A stretch of DNA of 64,000 nt from Pseudonocardia acidicola (GTDB taxonomy: Bacteria; Actinomycetota; Actinomycetes; Mycobacteriales; Pseudonocardiaceae): the NCBI RefSeq assembly GCF_012911935.1, contig NZ_JAAXLA010000014.1, forward strand, positions 1 to 64,000. Reading direction: 5' to 3'. Made by a program: the position numbers and the translations under genes. Position 1 is the first letter of the stretch. Each line of letters begins with the position of its first letter. Positions 18,291 through 26,843 of the stretch are shown here, in pieces. A model generated the notes under the pieces. That model did not search any database, was not told where the DNA came from, and worked only from the letters and a program-made list of their open reading frames with translations.

Positions 18291-19006
18291 GGGCGGGGGC
18301 CCCGGCCCAGCCGGTAGCCGCGGCCCCGGACGGTGTCGACGACGCCGCGGCCGAGCTTGCGCCGCAGGTAGTGCACGTAGGTGTCGACCACGATCGGGCT
18401 CTCCGCCTCGGAGAACACCGTGGCCAGCAGGTCGTCACGGCTGAACACCTGGCCGGGGCGACCGGCCAGCGCGGCGAGCAGCGCGCACTCCCGCTCCGAC
18501 AACCGGACCGGCCCGGGCAGATCCGGGTGGTCCGGGCCGGGGTGCACCTCGCGGGTGTCCAGGTCCAGCCGCGCCGTGCCGATCGGCAGCACCCGTGCGG
18601 TGTCGAGATGCCTGCGGCGCAGCGCGCGGAGCCGGGCCAGCAGCTCGTCGATGTCGAAGGGCTTGGCCAGGTAGTCCTCGGCGCCGGCGTCGAGGCCCGC
18701 GACCCGGTCGGCGGGATTGCCGAGCGCGGACAGCACGAGCACCGGCGTGGCGATTCCGTGCCGGCGCCAGCGGGTCATCAGATCGAGCCCCTCGATGGCG
18801 GGCAGGCCCCGGTCCAGGACGATGACGTCGTAGCGGCGGGTGAGACCGAGGTGCAGCCCGCGCTGGCCGTCGGCGGCCTCGTCGACCTCGTAATCCTCGT
18901 CGGTGAACAGCTCGGTGAGCATGCCCCGCAGCTGCGGATCGTCCTCCACCAGCAACAACCGGGCCCGCGCGGCGATGCGGGGAGCGATCGGGTCCACGGC
19001 CGCCAT
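18287..19006 (-). CDS. OmpR-family response regulator
   Basis: The 239-residue regulator has the receiver start LLLVEDDPQLRG, phosphorylated Asp in DVIVLDRGLPAIEGL, and DYLAKPFDIDEL. Its winged-helix output domain ends SPIVVDTYVHYLRRKLG and VRGRGYRLG. It is the first gene of a two-gene operon with the kinase that overlaps it by four bases. The ATG at 19006 is the only plausible start. A DevR-type box lies 57-70 bases upstream on the plus strand, but it points equally well to the small zinc-ribbon gene on the other side. Confidence 0.9.
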   Translation of the reverse strand: MAAVDPIAPRIAARARLLLVEDDPQLRGMLTELFTDEDYEVDEAADGQRGLHLGLTRRYDVIVLDRGLPAIEGLDLMTRWRRHGIATPVLVLSALGNPADRVAGLDAGAEDYLAKPFDIDELLARLRALRRRHLDTARVLPIGTARLDLDTREVHPGPDHPDLPGPVRLSERECALLAALAGRPGQVFSRDDLLATVFSEAESPIVVDTYVHYLRRKLGRGVVDTVRGRGYRLGRGPRP

Positions 19007-19062
19007 CCTGGTCCCCGGGCGCGACGGTGCGCCAGCGGGTGCCGCCCGCCCACACCGCTTTC

Positions 19063-19076
19063 AGGTCTTCCGGCCC
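19063..19076. promoter_or_regulatory. DevR/DosR-type box ahead of the small zinc-ribbon gene
   Basis: AGGTCTTCCGGCCC on the plus strand reads GGGCCGGAAGACCT on the other, with one mismatch to GGGNC-N4-GNCCC and the familiar AGGGCCG half. It lies 89-102 bases before the small zinc-ribbon frame. Confidence 0.4.
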
Positions 19077-19164
19077 TGCCGGCGGTTTCCCGCCACCGCG
19101 ACCGTTGGCCCGGTGGCCTCCGGGCCACGCGCACGGTGGCCGAGCTGCTCGGAGGAGGCAGGCG

Positions 19165-19396
19165 ATGGCCCGATGTGGCGTGTGCGGCAACGATGACGAC
19201 CAGGCCTTCGAGGTTCGGGTGCAGGACGCGGTGCACGTCTTCGACAGCGTCGAATGCGGTCCACCGGTTGGCCCCCCGGTGCGAGCATCGCGAGTGCGCG
19301 ATCATCGGTCACGGGGTCCAGGTGAACGGCCACATCTACTGCTGCGCCTCCTGTGCCGCGAGGGCCGGCGCAACCGGGCTGCGCGACCGGGTGTAG
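19165..19396 (+). pseudogene. Frameshifted small zinc-ribbon protein
   Basis: The frame starts MARCGVCGNDDDQAFEVRVQ behind a strong GGAGGAGG. The N-terminal part reaches FDSVEC, then the conserved continuation (AVHRLAPRCEHRECAIIGHG and IYCCASCAARAG) lies in another frame. Two bases appear to be missing near 19256-19262, where GCG should be GCGCG. Joined, the two halves give the roughly 76-residue actinobacterial protein with CxxC, CxH and CCxxC metal-binding motifs. Both halves are well conserved, so the shift is either very recent or a sequencing error. The joined protein would bind one or two zinc ions. The upstream DevR-type box suggests it belonged to the dormancy island. Confidence 0.8.
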
Positions 19397-19549
19397 CGCC
19401 CGTCGTCAGCGTCCCCCCGATGCGATGCACCCTGCCCAGGTGCCCGGTCGGCGGACGCCGCCGCGACGCCGGCGATGTGCCGCTGCACCCGGTCGCCGGT
19501 GGGTCGGTCGGCGGGCCCCGTCGAGCCGCATCGGCGCCGGGGCCGGGGT

Positions 19550-19993
19550 TCAGATGTCCACGGTCGCTTCGCACGACCAGCCGGCCCGGTCGTGCCCGAG
19601 CCGCAGCCGGTGCATGGTCACGGCCTTGGGCGCGGGACCGATGATCTCCACGTCGGCGAGGGGAACGAGCCCGAGGTGCAGCCGTAGACCACTCGCGGTG
19701 GGCTCGGCCCGGACGCTGACCGGCACGGCACCGTCGGTGTCCAGGAGGAAGATCGTCTCCTCGAGCGCGCTCAGGAGGGCGTCCTCGTCGGTGCTCGCGT
19801 GGATCTCGGCGAGGGCCGTCCGCTGCGGGGCCCGGCCGGTCACGTCGGCGAAGGCGGCCACCAGGGCGCGGACCGCCTCGGTCACGCATTCCTCGCGGCT
19901 GGGGGCCCAGGCCTGCAGCCGCAGGTCCGCCGTGTGGGGCAGGCTCCGGTGGCCCCGCCTGCCCTCGGCCCCGCCGGCTGGTGGGGAACTCAT
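19550..19993 (-). CDS. Archease, RtcB activator
   Basis: The 147-residue protein has the archease signature: [27 protein letters not shown] near the N-terminus and the metal-site region near the end ([19 protein letters not shown], with Asp and Asp-Ile at the C-terminus). Archease speeds guanylylation and multiple turnover of the RtcB RNA ligase. It is divergent from rtcB with 200 bases between the starts. The M. tuberculosis pair Rv2630-Rv2631 is a DosR-regulon counterpart. The ATG at 19993 follows GGAGGTGG; the upstream extension to 20164 is not domain-like. Confidence 0.88.
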   Translation of the reverse strand: MSSPPAGGAEGRRGHRSLPHTADLRLQAWAPSREECVTEAVRALVAAFADVTGRAPQRTALAEIHASTDEDALLSALEETIFLLDTDGAVPVSVRAEPTASGLRLHLGLVPLADVEIIGPAPKAVTMHRLRLGHDRAGWSCEATVDI

Positions 19994-20193
19994 CGCTGGG
20001 CCACCTCCATCGAGCCGCTCCTCCCGCCCCGCCGCCCGGCGTCCCGGCGACCACGCCCAGGGTCCGGCAGCCGGGCCCGGGTGCCCAGGGGGCGCACGCC
20101 CTGTGTTCATCGGGCACACGCCCTGGTCCCGGGCTGGTGCGGCGAAGGAGCCCGGCCGGTGCACCGGTCGGGTCGAGCGTCGGAGGAACGGTC

Positions 20194-21636
20194 ATGGTCA
20201 CCGCGGCAACGCTGACCCTTGTCGAGGAGACGCCTTACCGCTGGCGGCTGGACCGGCGGGGTGCGATGCGCGTCCCGGGCATCGTGTTCGCCACCCAGCG
20301 GCTCCTCCCGGAGCTGGTGGGGGACCGCTCGCTGGAGCAGGTGGCGAACGTCGCGACGCTGCCCGGCATCGTCGTGGCCTCCTACGCCATGCCGGATGTG
20401 CACTGGGGGTACGGCTTTCCCATCGGAGGGGTCGCCGCCACCGACGTGGACGACGGCGGCGTGGTCTCCCCCGGGGGTGTCGGCTTCGACATCTCCTGCG
20501 GGGTCCGGTTGCTCGTGTCACCCCTGCTGCGCCACGAACTCCGGCCGCACCTGGCCGACCTCATGGACGCGCTCAGCCGGCGCATCCCGCGCGGCCCCGG
20601 GCCCGGCGGGGTCTGGCACCTCTCCGGCGGCCTGCGCGAACTCGAGGAGGTGCTCCGGGGCGGCGCCCGCTACGCCGTGGAGCGCGGGCACGGCGTCCCC
20701 CGCGATCTGAGCCGCTGCGAGGACCAGGGCGCGGTCGACGAGGCGAACCCCGCACAGGTCAGCGTCCGGGCGCTTCAGCGGGGGCTCGGTCAGGTCGGCA
20801 GCCTGGGTTCGGGCAATCATTTCCTGGAGGTGCAGGCGGTCGACGCCGTGTTCGACGAGGCCGCCGCAGACATCTTCGGACTGCGCATCGACCAGGTCGG
20901 TGTGATGATCCACTGCGGCTCGCGCGGGCTCGGGCACCAGATCTGCTCCGACCAGGTACGGGTGATGGCTGCGTCGATGTGGCGGTACGGCATCAGCGTG
21001 CCCGACCCGCAGCTGGCGTGTGTACCCGTCCGGTCCCCCGAGGGTGCGGCGTATCTGGGCGCGATGGCCGCCGCCGCGAACTACGGGCGGGCCAATCGGC
21101 AGCTGCTCACCGAGGCCACCCGCGAGGCCTTCGGCCTGGCGACGGGCACGTCCGGGCTGGACCTGCTCTACGACGTCTCGCACAATCTGGCCAAGCTCGA
21201 ACGGCACCCGGTCGACGGGACCGAACGCGTGCTGTGCGTGCACCGCAAGGGCGCGACCCGGGCCCTGCCTCCGCTCCACCCGGAGCTGCCGCCGGACCTG
21301 GCACGAGCCGGCCAGCCGGTGCTGGTGCCCGGCTCCATGGGCACCGCCTCCTACGTGCTCGCCGGCACCCGCGACGGTGCGGCGTTCCACTCCACCTGCC
21401 ACGGCGCCGGCCGGGTGATGAGCCGGCACGCCGCACTGCGCGCGATCACCGGACGAGAGCTGCGGCAGGAGCTGGAGAGCGCCGGAATCGCGGTCCGGGG
21501 TACGACCCAGCGGGGCCTGGCCGAGGAGGCGCCGTTCGCCTACAAGGACGTCGACGAGGTCGTCGGCTGTTGCGAGCTGGCCGGCCTGGCCCGCCGGGTA
21601 GCCCGGCTGCGCCCTCTCGGAGTCGTGAAGGGCTGA
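20194..21636 (+). CDS. rtcB: RtcB RNA-splicing ligase
   Basis: The 480-residue enzyme joins RNA 2',3'-cyclic phosphate or 3'-phosphate ends to 5'-OH ends using GTP and Mn2+. Visible motifs are [22 protein letters not shown] (metal Asp and Cys), [39 protein letters not shown] and [14 protein letters not shown], which contains the guanylylated histidine. The length is normal. The ATG at 20194 follows CGGAGGA. The divergent archease is its cofactor. Their placement in a hypoxia-type island suggests RNA repair, or ribosome or tRNA maintenance during dormancy. A weak DevR-like palindrome (GGGCCCGGGTGCCC, 20073-20086) lies in the shared promoter. Confidence 0.95.
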   Translation: MVTAATLTLVEETPYRWRLDRRGAMRVPGIVFATQRLLPELVGDRSLEQVANVATLPGIVVASYAMPDVHWGYGFPIGGVAATDVDDGGVVSPGGVGFDISCGVRLLVSPLLRHELRPHLADLMDALSRRIPRGPGPGGVWHLSGGLRELEEVLRGGARYAVERGHGVPRDLSRCEDQGAVDEANPAQVSVRALQRGLGQVGSLGSGNHFLEVQAVDAVFDEAAADIFGLRIDQVGVMIHCGSRGLGHQICSDQVRVMAASMWRYGISVPDPQLACVPVRSPEGAAYLGAMAAAANYGRANRQLLTEATREAFGLATGTSGLDLLYDVSHNLAKLERHPVDGTERVLCVHRKGATRALPPLHPELPPDLARAGQPVLVPGSMGTASYVLAGTRDGAAFHSTCHGAGRVMSRHAALRAITGRELRQELESAGIAVRGTTQRGLAEEAPFAYKDVDEVVGCCELAGLARRVARLRPLGVVKG

Positions 21637-21699
21637 GGTCACCGCCGGCGCGGCCGCGTCGTCCCGGGCCGGCCCGCCGCCCGGCTCGGCCGGCCCGCG

Positions 21700-22231
21700 T
21701 CACTCGCTCGCACCCAGCGGGATCTGATGCGCATGCCGGGCGGCCCGGCCGGCCGGCGGCTCCTCGGCCAGCACCGTCTCGATCTGACCGGGCGAGCAGT
21801 GCCGGTCCGGCGCCGTGGTGACGGCCCCGGCCGCCTGCCGCGCTTCGGCCAGGGAGATCCGGGCCCGGTGACGTCCTGGCTCAGCGACATGGTGAAGCCC
21901 CGTTCCGGCGCCTTCCCGCGCCACTTCGCGGTGATCGTGTTGAGCTGCGTGGTGAGCGTGGGGGAGGCGTCCGACCCGGCGATGATCGCGAACCGGTGGC
22001 GTCGTCCGGCCCGGCGCACCGCGGCCCGCAGGCTCTTGCGCCCGGGCCCGTCGATGCTGAACGTGTCGCAGTGCAGAATCGCCTCGTCACCGAGAGGTAG
22101 AAGGTCCGCAGCCCACGCGAGACGTAGAACTCGGCGTCGCTCTCCCGGACCGCGAGGAACGCCGGCTCGCAGGCCCGCGGCGTGCACATCGTCAGGAACT
22201 CCTCGACGACCCGGGCGCACGACCCCGCCGG
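21700..22231 (-). pseudogene. Frameshifted conserved protein of unknown function
   Basis: Three overlapping minus-strand frames each give protein-like sequence that connects end to end. The first covers about 22110-22210 (TPRACEPAFLAVRESDAEFYVSRG), the second about 21880-22105 (GDEAILHCDTFSIDGPGRK, then AIIAGSDASPTLTTQLNTITAK) and the third about 21700-21880 (RISLAEARQAAGAV to HAHQIPLGASE). Two single-base losses, near 22097 and near 21863, would restore one protein of about 175 residues. I do not recognise the family. It lies between rtcB and a DNA glycosylase, starting right at the glycosylase stop codon. It is a degraded gene or carries two sequencing errors. Confidence 0.6.
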
Positions 22232-22936
22232 CTAGGGGCCGACGGGCTCGTCGGGCAGCGCCGTGCAGTCCCGGCCACCGGCGCACACCGGGAACTCCCG
22301 GTGGTGTGCCAGCCACAGGCGGATCAGCGACGCCTCCAGGTCGCGCAGGTCGAGCCCGGCCTGCCCGGCGACAGCGCGCAGGCGTTCGAGTGGTTGATCC
22401 TGTGTGCCGACGAGCCCGGCGTGCTGCGCCGCCTCCGCGGCGCGGTCGTCCGGCGGCGGATCGACGTCCGGCCAGACACCGCGCAGCTCGCGCAGGAACA
22501 GTGACACGGTGACCGGCCCCCACCCCGGTAGCTCGTCCAACGCGGCGCGCCGCTCACCGAGGCTGCCCTTGCCCAGCATGTCGATCCGGAGGCCGCGCAG
22601 TGTCGCCGCGAGCTTCTTCAGGCGCAGCGCCGTGCGGTAGTCGTACCGGGCGTACCCGCCGCGGTCCAGCAACTCGACGAGCCCGTTCGTGCTCGTGGCG
22701 TCGACGTCGGTGAGCGTGCCGACACCGGAGGCGGCCAGCAGACGGTAGGTCCGGACCGCGATCGCGGTCGAGATCCGGGTACCGAACAGCGTCGCGGCCA
22801 GCAGCCACCGCTCGATCTCCCGAGGACCGCGGTCGACGGCGATCCCCATCTCGGTCGAGAACCGTCCGCCGTAGGTCTCCACCAGGCGCTGAGCGCGGAT
22901 CGACACATCGGTGACGTCCGTCCTGCGGGTTGGCAT
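22232..22936 (-). CDS. HhH-GPD-type DNA glycosylase / endonuclease III-like protein
   Basis: The 234-residue protein has the helical layout of the endonuclease III superfamily: ERWLLAATLFGTRISTAIAV, a region of helices with KKLAATLRGLRID, and the helix-hairpin-helix ELPGWGPVTVSLFLREL followed by the acidic VWPDVDPPPDDRA where the catalytic Asp is expected. The C-terminal cysteines are too few for an iron-sulphur cluster. It may be a base-excision glycosylase or a non-catalytic relative. The ATG at 22936 has a strong GGAGGAGG site. It lies in the dormancy island, but no clear DevR-type box is seen upstream. Confidence 0.75.
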   Translation of the reverse strand: MPTRRTDVTDVSIRAQRLVETYGGRFSTEMGIAVDRGPREIERWLLAATLFGTRISTAIAVRTYRLLAASGVGTLTDVDATSTNGLVELLDRGGYARYDYRTALRLKKLAATLRGLRIDMLGKGSLGERRAALDELPGWGPVTVSLFLRELRGVWPDVDPPPDDRAAEAAQHAGLVGTQDQPLERLRAVAGQAGLDLRDLEASLIRLWLAHHREFPVCAGGRDCTALPDEPVGP

Positions 22937-23084
22937 ACGACCTCCTCCGTACTCACAGGCATGGGCGGCCCAGCCGGTGTACGCGATCCGGCCCGGCCCC
23001 ACCGGCTCAGATGGATGTACCGCAGGCCCGGCGATCGCGCCCGGCCCGGCATGCTCCGACCCGCCGTGTGGCGAGGACATCCGG

Positions 23085-24428
23085 TCAGACGCTGGGCTGC
23101 GGCGCCGGGACGAGGTGGTTGACGAACCAGTCACGCGCGAGCCCCGCGGCCTGGTCGAGTGTCCCGGGCTCCTCGAACAGGTGAGTGGCGCCGGGGACGA
23201 CGGCGAGCCGGTTCTCACCGCGCATCAGGGCCTGAGCCCGCCTGTTGAGGTCGAGCACGGCGGTGTCGTGGCCGCCCACGATGAGCAGCGTCGCCGCGCG
23301 CACCTCGCCCAGCCGCGGGGCGGCCAGGTCGGGGCGGCCTCCGCGGGACACGACCGCAGCGACGTCCGCGTCCGGAGCCGCGGCGGCCCACAGCGCCGCC
23401 GCCGCACCCGTGCTCGCGCCGAAGTAGCCGATCGGGAGGTGCCGGCACGACGGCTGGCCGCGCACCCACGCCACCACCTCGGCCAGCCGGCCGGCCAGCA
23501 GTTCGACGTCGAAGACCATGGCCCGGCTGTGTTCCTCCTGCGGGGTCAGCAGATCGAACAGCAGCGTCGCCAGGCCCGAGCGCTGGAGAATCCCGGCGAC
23601 GTAGCGGTTACGGGGGCTGTGCCGGCTGCTGCCGCTCCCGTGCGCGAACACGACGAGTCCGGTGGCGTGCTCCGGCACGGTGAGATGCCCGGCCAGCCGC
23701 ACCGGCCCGGCGGCCACCTCGACCTCCTCATCGACCGCCCGATCGCCCGGGGACGGATCGGCACCGGCGGCCGCCGCCGGCGCGGGGACCGCCTGCGCAG
23801 AGCGCTGCAACAGCTCCACGACCTGCTCGTCCGAGACCTGCCGGAAGTCGAGGTAGAACTGCCCGACGGCGAAGAACCACTCGGGGGTCTCCAGGCACAC
23901 CATCTCGTCGACCTCGCCGCGCAGCCGGAGGGCGCTGTCGGGCGAGCAGACCGGCACCGCGAGCACGACTCGAGCCGCGCCCTGGGCTCTGGCCACCTGA
24001 CACGCGGCCCGGGCCGTCGAGCCGGTCGCAATCCCGTCGTCGACCACGACCGCCGTGCGGCCGGCCAGCGACAGCCGGCGCCGATCCCGGCGGAAGCGCC
24101 GGGCCCGCCGCTCGAGCTCGGCTTGTTCCGAGCGCTTCACCTCGGCGATCTCGGCCTCGCTCACAGCAGCCATCTGCAGCACGCGCTCGTTCAGCACGAG
24201 CACGTCGCCCTCGCCCACCGCGCCCATCGCGAGCTCGGGCTGGTAGGGCAGACCGAGCTTGCGCACGACGATCACATCCAGTGGCACGTCGAGTGCCTGG
24301 GCCACCTCGAACGCGACCGGAACCCCACCCCGGGGCAGCCCCAGTACGACGACGTCCTGCCCCTGAAGGTGCCGTAGCGCCTCGGCCAGCTGCCGCCCGG
24401 CCTCCATACGATCGATGAACGGCATCAC
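23085..24428 (-). CDS. Phosphoribosyltransferase-dienelactone hydrolase fusion (Rv0571c-like)
   Basis: The 447-residue protein joins a type I phosphoribosyltransferase (residues about 5-215) to an alpha/beta hydrolase (about 235-440). The PRT half has VVLGLPRGGVPVAFEVA, VVRKLGLPYQPELAMGAVG and the PRPP motif AVVVDDGIATGST. The hydrolase half has VVFAHGSGSSRHSPRNRYVA (oxyanion), GYFGASTGAAAAL (nucleophile Ser), GGHDTAVLDLN (Asp) and GATHLFEEPG (His). The same fusion, Rv0571c, belongs to the M. tuberculosis DosR regulon; substrates are unknown. A fully matching palindrome lies 52-65 bases before the start. The ATG is at 24428 or 24425. Confidence 0.93.
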   Translation of the reverse strand: MMPFIDRMEAGRQLAEALRHLQGQDVVVLGLPRGGVPVAFEVAQALDVPLDVIVVRKLGLPYQPELAMGAVGEGDVLVLNERVLQMAAVSEAEIAEVKRSEQAELERRARRFRRDRRRLSLAGRTAVVVDDGIATGSTARAACQVARAQGAARVVLAVPVCSPDSALRLRGEVDEMVCLETPEWFFAVGQFYLDFRQVSDEQVVELLQRSAQAVPAPAAAAGADPSPGDRAVDEEVEVAAGPVRLAGHLTVPEHATGLVVFAHGSGSSRHSPRNRYVAGILQRSGLATLLFDLLTPQEEHSRAMVFDVELLAGRLAEVVAWVRGQPSCRHLPIGYFGASTGAAAALWAAAAPDADVAAVVSRGGRPDLAAPRLGEVRAATLLIVGGHDTAVLDLNRRAQALMRGENRLAVVPGATHLFEEPGTLDQAAGLARDWFVNHLVPAPQPSV

Positions 24429-24479
24429 GGCCTCCCTCGCTCAGGCGGTCATTGTTCGGGGCGCGGGCTCGTGATGACA

Positions 24480-24493
24480 GGGACGTTGGACCC
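24480..24493. promoter_or_regulatory. DevR/DosR-type box ahead of the PRT-hydrolase gene
   Basis: GGGACGTTGGACCC matches GGGNC-N4-GNCCC fully and lies 52-65 bases before the start codon. It differs by one base from the box at 3437-3450. Confidence 0.6.
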
Positions 24494-24650
24494 GGTGGGC
24501 GGGAGCACCCCGGCAGCTCGGCTTTCCGCGCCGGCGCGGACCGCCGGCGCGGACCACGCCGTGAAACGGCGCTCACCGGTGCGGGATGCGGCCATCACGG
24601 TGGCTCCGGCCAGGCCACCGAGTCGACACCACCGGATGCCGCGGTTCGCG

Positions 24651-24842
24651 TCAGCCGATGTACGGATCCTGCCGGCCGAGACCTTCGGCGACCTCCTGCG
24701 GGTCGAGGTTGAAGCTCCGCAGGAGGTCGGCGTCGCGTTCGGTGTCGACGTGCTCTGGAAGCTCTGCATGGGCGCGGTCCGCCGCCTCACGGCCGCTCTC
24801 GGTAGCGATCCGCTCCACCACCATGCCCTTGGGGATGTGCAT
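24651..24842 (-). CDS. Small acidic protein of unknown function
   Basis: The 63-residue protein starts MHIPKGMVVERIATESG behind a strong AGAGGAGG site. It is helical and acidic, with the C-terminal LLRSFNLDPQEVAEGLGRQDPYIG. It has no cysteine, membrane segment or known domain. It is upstream of the PRT-hydrolase gene on the same strand, 222 bases away, and a DevR-like site lies 109-122 bases before its own start. Short uncharacterised proteins are common in dormancy regulons. The ribosome-binding site and composition are the main support. Confidence 0.6.
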   Translation of the reverse strand: MHIPKGMVVERIATESGREAADRAHAELPEHVDTERDADLLRSFNLDPQEVAEGLGRQDPYIG

Positions 24843-24950
24843 GACGTCAACCTCCTCTGCGCGACGTTCTCGGTCAGTGTTGTTCAGTCACCGGCAGGTG
24901 CCGCAGCAGCGAATGTCCCGCCAGGAGCAGGAGAGACTGTGGCGATGTCG

Positions 24951-24964
24951 GGGACCTACGGCTC
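24951..24964. promoter_or_regulatory. DevR/DosR-type box ahead of the small acidic protein
   Basis: GGGACCTACGGCTC (minus strand GAGCCGTAGGTCCC) has one mismatch to GGGNC-N4-GNCCC. It lies 109-122 bases before the 63-residue frame. Confidence 0.4.
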
Positions 24965-25077
24965 TGTCTGCCGGCGACGAGTCGTCGGGCAGCACTGCCG
25001 GGCGATGGCCGGCCGGCCGCTCGAGCGGATCTCCACGGCCTTGCGTTCGCTCCGGTCGAGCTCCGTCGGCGTGTGAC

Positions 25078-25260
25078 TCACCGGCCGAGGCGGTATGTCC
25101 GGCCCTCGACGTCCCACTCGCCGAACGGCGGGAGGCGTCCGTCGTCCAACGCCCGGATCGACGGCCGGCCGATGTGTGCGAAAACCAGGCGGCACAGCAC
25201 CCCCGCACCCCGGGGCACGTAGCCGGGGCGCACCACGTCGACCGCCACCGTCAGCCCCAT
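25078..25260 (-). CDS. Small protein downstream of the Rv2629-like gene
   Basis: The 60-residue frame starts MGLTVAVDVVRPGYVPRGAG and ends GEWDVEGRTYRLGR. It has a strand-rich, hydrophobic N-terminus, uses GC-ending codons consistently and lacks the arginine excess of spurious frames. It begins 21 bases after the Rv2629-like stop, so it is probably co-transcribed. Only a weak GGGAC site precedes the ATG. No family is recognised; it could be a small accessory protein or a C-terminal fragment. Confidence 0.5.
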   Translation of the reverse strand: MGLTVAVDVVRPGYVPRGAGVLCRLVFAHIGRPSIRALDDGRLPPFGEWDVEGRTYRLGR

Positions 25261-25281
25261 GCGTCCCAGCAGTGGGGTGCG

Positions 25282-26394
25282 TCAGGGGAAACGGCAGAGC
25301 GCCCCGATGCCCTCCAGTGGTGCCTCCGGGCCACCGGTGGGCGCCAGGACGCGGACGCCGGCCCCGCTCAGCAGCGCCGAGCGCACGGCGACGTCGACCA
25401 GGGGGCCGCCTTCCGGGTGCAGCCCGGCACGCTCCAGCAACTCCGGCTCGGCGGCCACGTCCGCCGGGCCCGGGCCGTACCAGGCCATACGGGGCTCCCC
25501 GGTGTCCGGGGTGAGCAGCAGGATCCGGGCGCGGCCCTGTGCCAATGCCGCCAGGGTGGGCTCCACACCGTCTACGGCGCACCCACCCGGACGCCGTTCC
25601 TCGTCGAGCTGGCCCAGCAGCAGAGCGGTCTGCGCCGCCACCGCCAGACGTACGTCGTCGGCGACCTGCTCGGCTCGCAGTTGCCACGATCCGTCGGGGC
25701 TGCGGCCGCCGGAGACGCGGTGGATGACGATCTTGTGCTTGATCTGCGTGGGCAGGTGCTTCTCCAGGTACTGCAGCGCGCGCACGTCCCCGGCGAGGAT
25801 CAGGAGCCGGATGGCGTGCCGGCGGATGTGGGGCGCCAGTACCTCGGCCACCCGGGTGGCGTTGTGCTCCCAGGAGTCCTCGGCCCGGTGCTGGTAGCGG
25901 CCCTGCGCCCAACCTCCCGGCGCGTTGCGTTCGATCTCGTCGTCCGGGCCGCTGACGGCCTGCCGGACCGGGGTGGCCGTGCCACCCGGGTGGACGGTGA
26001 TGTCGGCGCCGGTGCGGTCCACCAGGGCCACGACGTAGGGAGGCCGGTTCTGCAACCAGTCCAGGAGCGGCAGGAAGTGCGGCAGGCCGCCGTACCTCGC
26101 CAGGTCCGGCTGGTCGGCTTCGGACATGTGCGCGCTGAGCAGGACCTCGTCCCCGGCGACGAACGTCGCGAGCACGCCGGACCCCGGTACGGCCCCCAGG
26201 ACACGGCCCCGCACCGTCTCGATCGTCGTGTCCCCGGCACCGTGGTGGGCGAGTTCCCTGGCGATCACATGCCAGCGCGGCAGCGCCTCTTCCTCTCCCG
26301 TCGCCCGAAGGCTGAAGTAGACCGACGCGATCGGGCCGGGCCGGGAGTACATGTCGCGCAGCACGTGGGTGCCGTGGCTGGTGAGCTTGTGCAT
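25282..26394 (-). CDS. Rv2629-like release-factor-fold protein (baeRF family)
   Basis: The 370-residue protein aligns by eye along its length with M. tuberculosis Rv2629. It has an N-terminal GPIASVYFSLRATGEEEALPRW-type strand, the central PPYVVALVDRTGADITVHP, the HRAEDSWEHNATRVAEVLAPHI region, and the C-terminal domain ending PLEGIGALCRF. These proteins share the eRF1 domain 2/3 and Vms1 fold and are proposed to act at stalled or hibernating ribosomes, but their reaction is not established. Rv2629 is DosR-induced. The ATG at 26394 (MHKLTSHG) fits the family start. A DevR-type box lies 58-71 bases upstream. Confidence 0.88.
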   Translation of the reverse strand: MHKLTSHGTHVLRDMYSRPGPIASVYFSLRATGEEEALPRWHVIARELAHHGAGDTTIETVRGRVLGAVPGSGVLATFVAGDEVLLSAHMSEADQPDLARYGGLPHFLPLLDWLQNRPPYVVALVDRTGADITVHPGGTATPVRQAVSGPDDEIERNAPGGWAQGRYQHRAEDSWEHNATRVAEVLAPHIRRHAIRLLILAGDVRALQYLEKHLPTQIKHKIVIHRVSGGRSPDGSWQLRAEQVADDVRLAVAAQTALLLGQLDEERRPGGCAVDGVEPTLAALAQGRARILLLTPDTGEPRMAWYGPGPADVAAEPELLERAGLHPEGGPLVDVAVRSALLSGAGVRVLAPTGGPEAPLEGIGALCRFP

Positions 26395-26451
26395 GACTGC
26401 ACCGTCGGTCGCGGCGATCGGCACGGTAAGAGCCCAAGGGCGATCCATCGG

Positions 26452-26465
26452 GGGTCCGAGGTCCA
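26452..26465. promoter_or_regulatory. DevR/DosR-type box ahead of the Rv2629-like gene
   Basis: GGGTCCGAGGTCCA has one mismatch (last base) to GGGNC-N4-GNCCC and lies 58-71 bases before the start, as for the DUF1918 gene. Confidence 0.45.
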
Positions 26466-26843
26466 TCGGGTACGGGCGCCGACCTCGGGGCCGGCCTCGC
26501 CTGCCGGATCCCGAGGCGATGGTCAGGACCGGACGGGCACCATCGCCCCTGTTCCGGTTCGCTGCGCTGGACGTCCGGGCGACGGCTTCCTCGGTGCTCA
26601 GCAGGGGAGCGCGGTGCCGGCTGACGGTGAGGGGGAGTGTGTGGTGGGCCAGGTCCTGCGGGCGCGGGTCGACCTGGGCCAGGCGGTAGCCGGTCGGGCC
26701 GTCGCGACAGAGCCCAGCGTCGGTGACCGGCTCAGGAGGTTGGTGACGACGGGTCCCCTTCGCCCCGAGCGATCGGAGCGTCGGCCGACCGAATGGCGTG
26801 CACGAGAACAATGCGCGCGGCGCGAATCGGGCAGCATGGTGCC
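26466..26843. other. Gene-free stretch ahead of nadE
   Basis: These 378 bases contain open but low-complexity frames, no ribosome-binding site except for the flanking genes, and no palindrome matching the DevR pattern. The minus-strand frame continuous with the Rv2629-like gene contains a few protein-like segments around 26590-26760, but nothing recognisable. Confidence 0.5.

Noticed and set aside
20073-20086. GGGCCCGGGTGCCC as the rtcB/archease operator
   Set aside because: It fails at one fixed position and lies in a run of C and G; kept only as a weak remark.
24449-24850. 133-residue minus-strand frame over the small acidic protein
   Set aside because: It is in a different frame from the well-started 63-residue protein and is Ser/Arg-rich without any ribosome-binding site.
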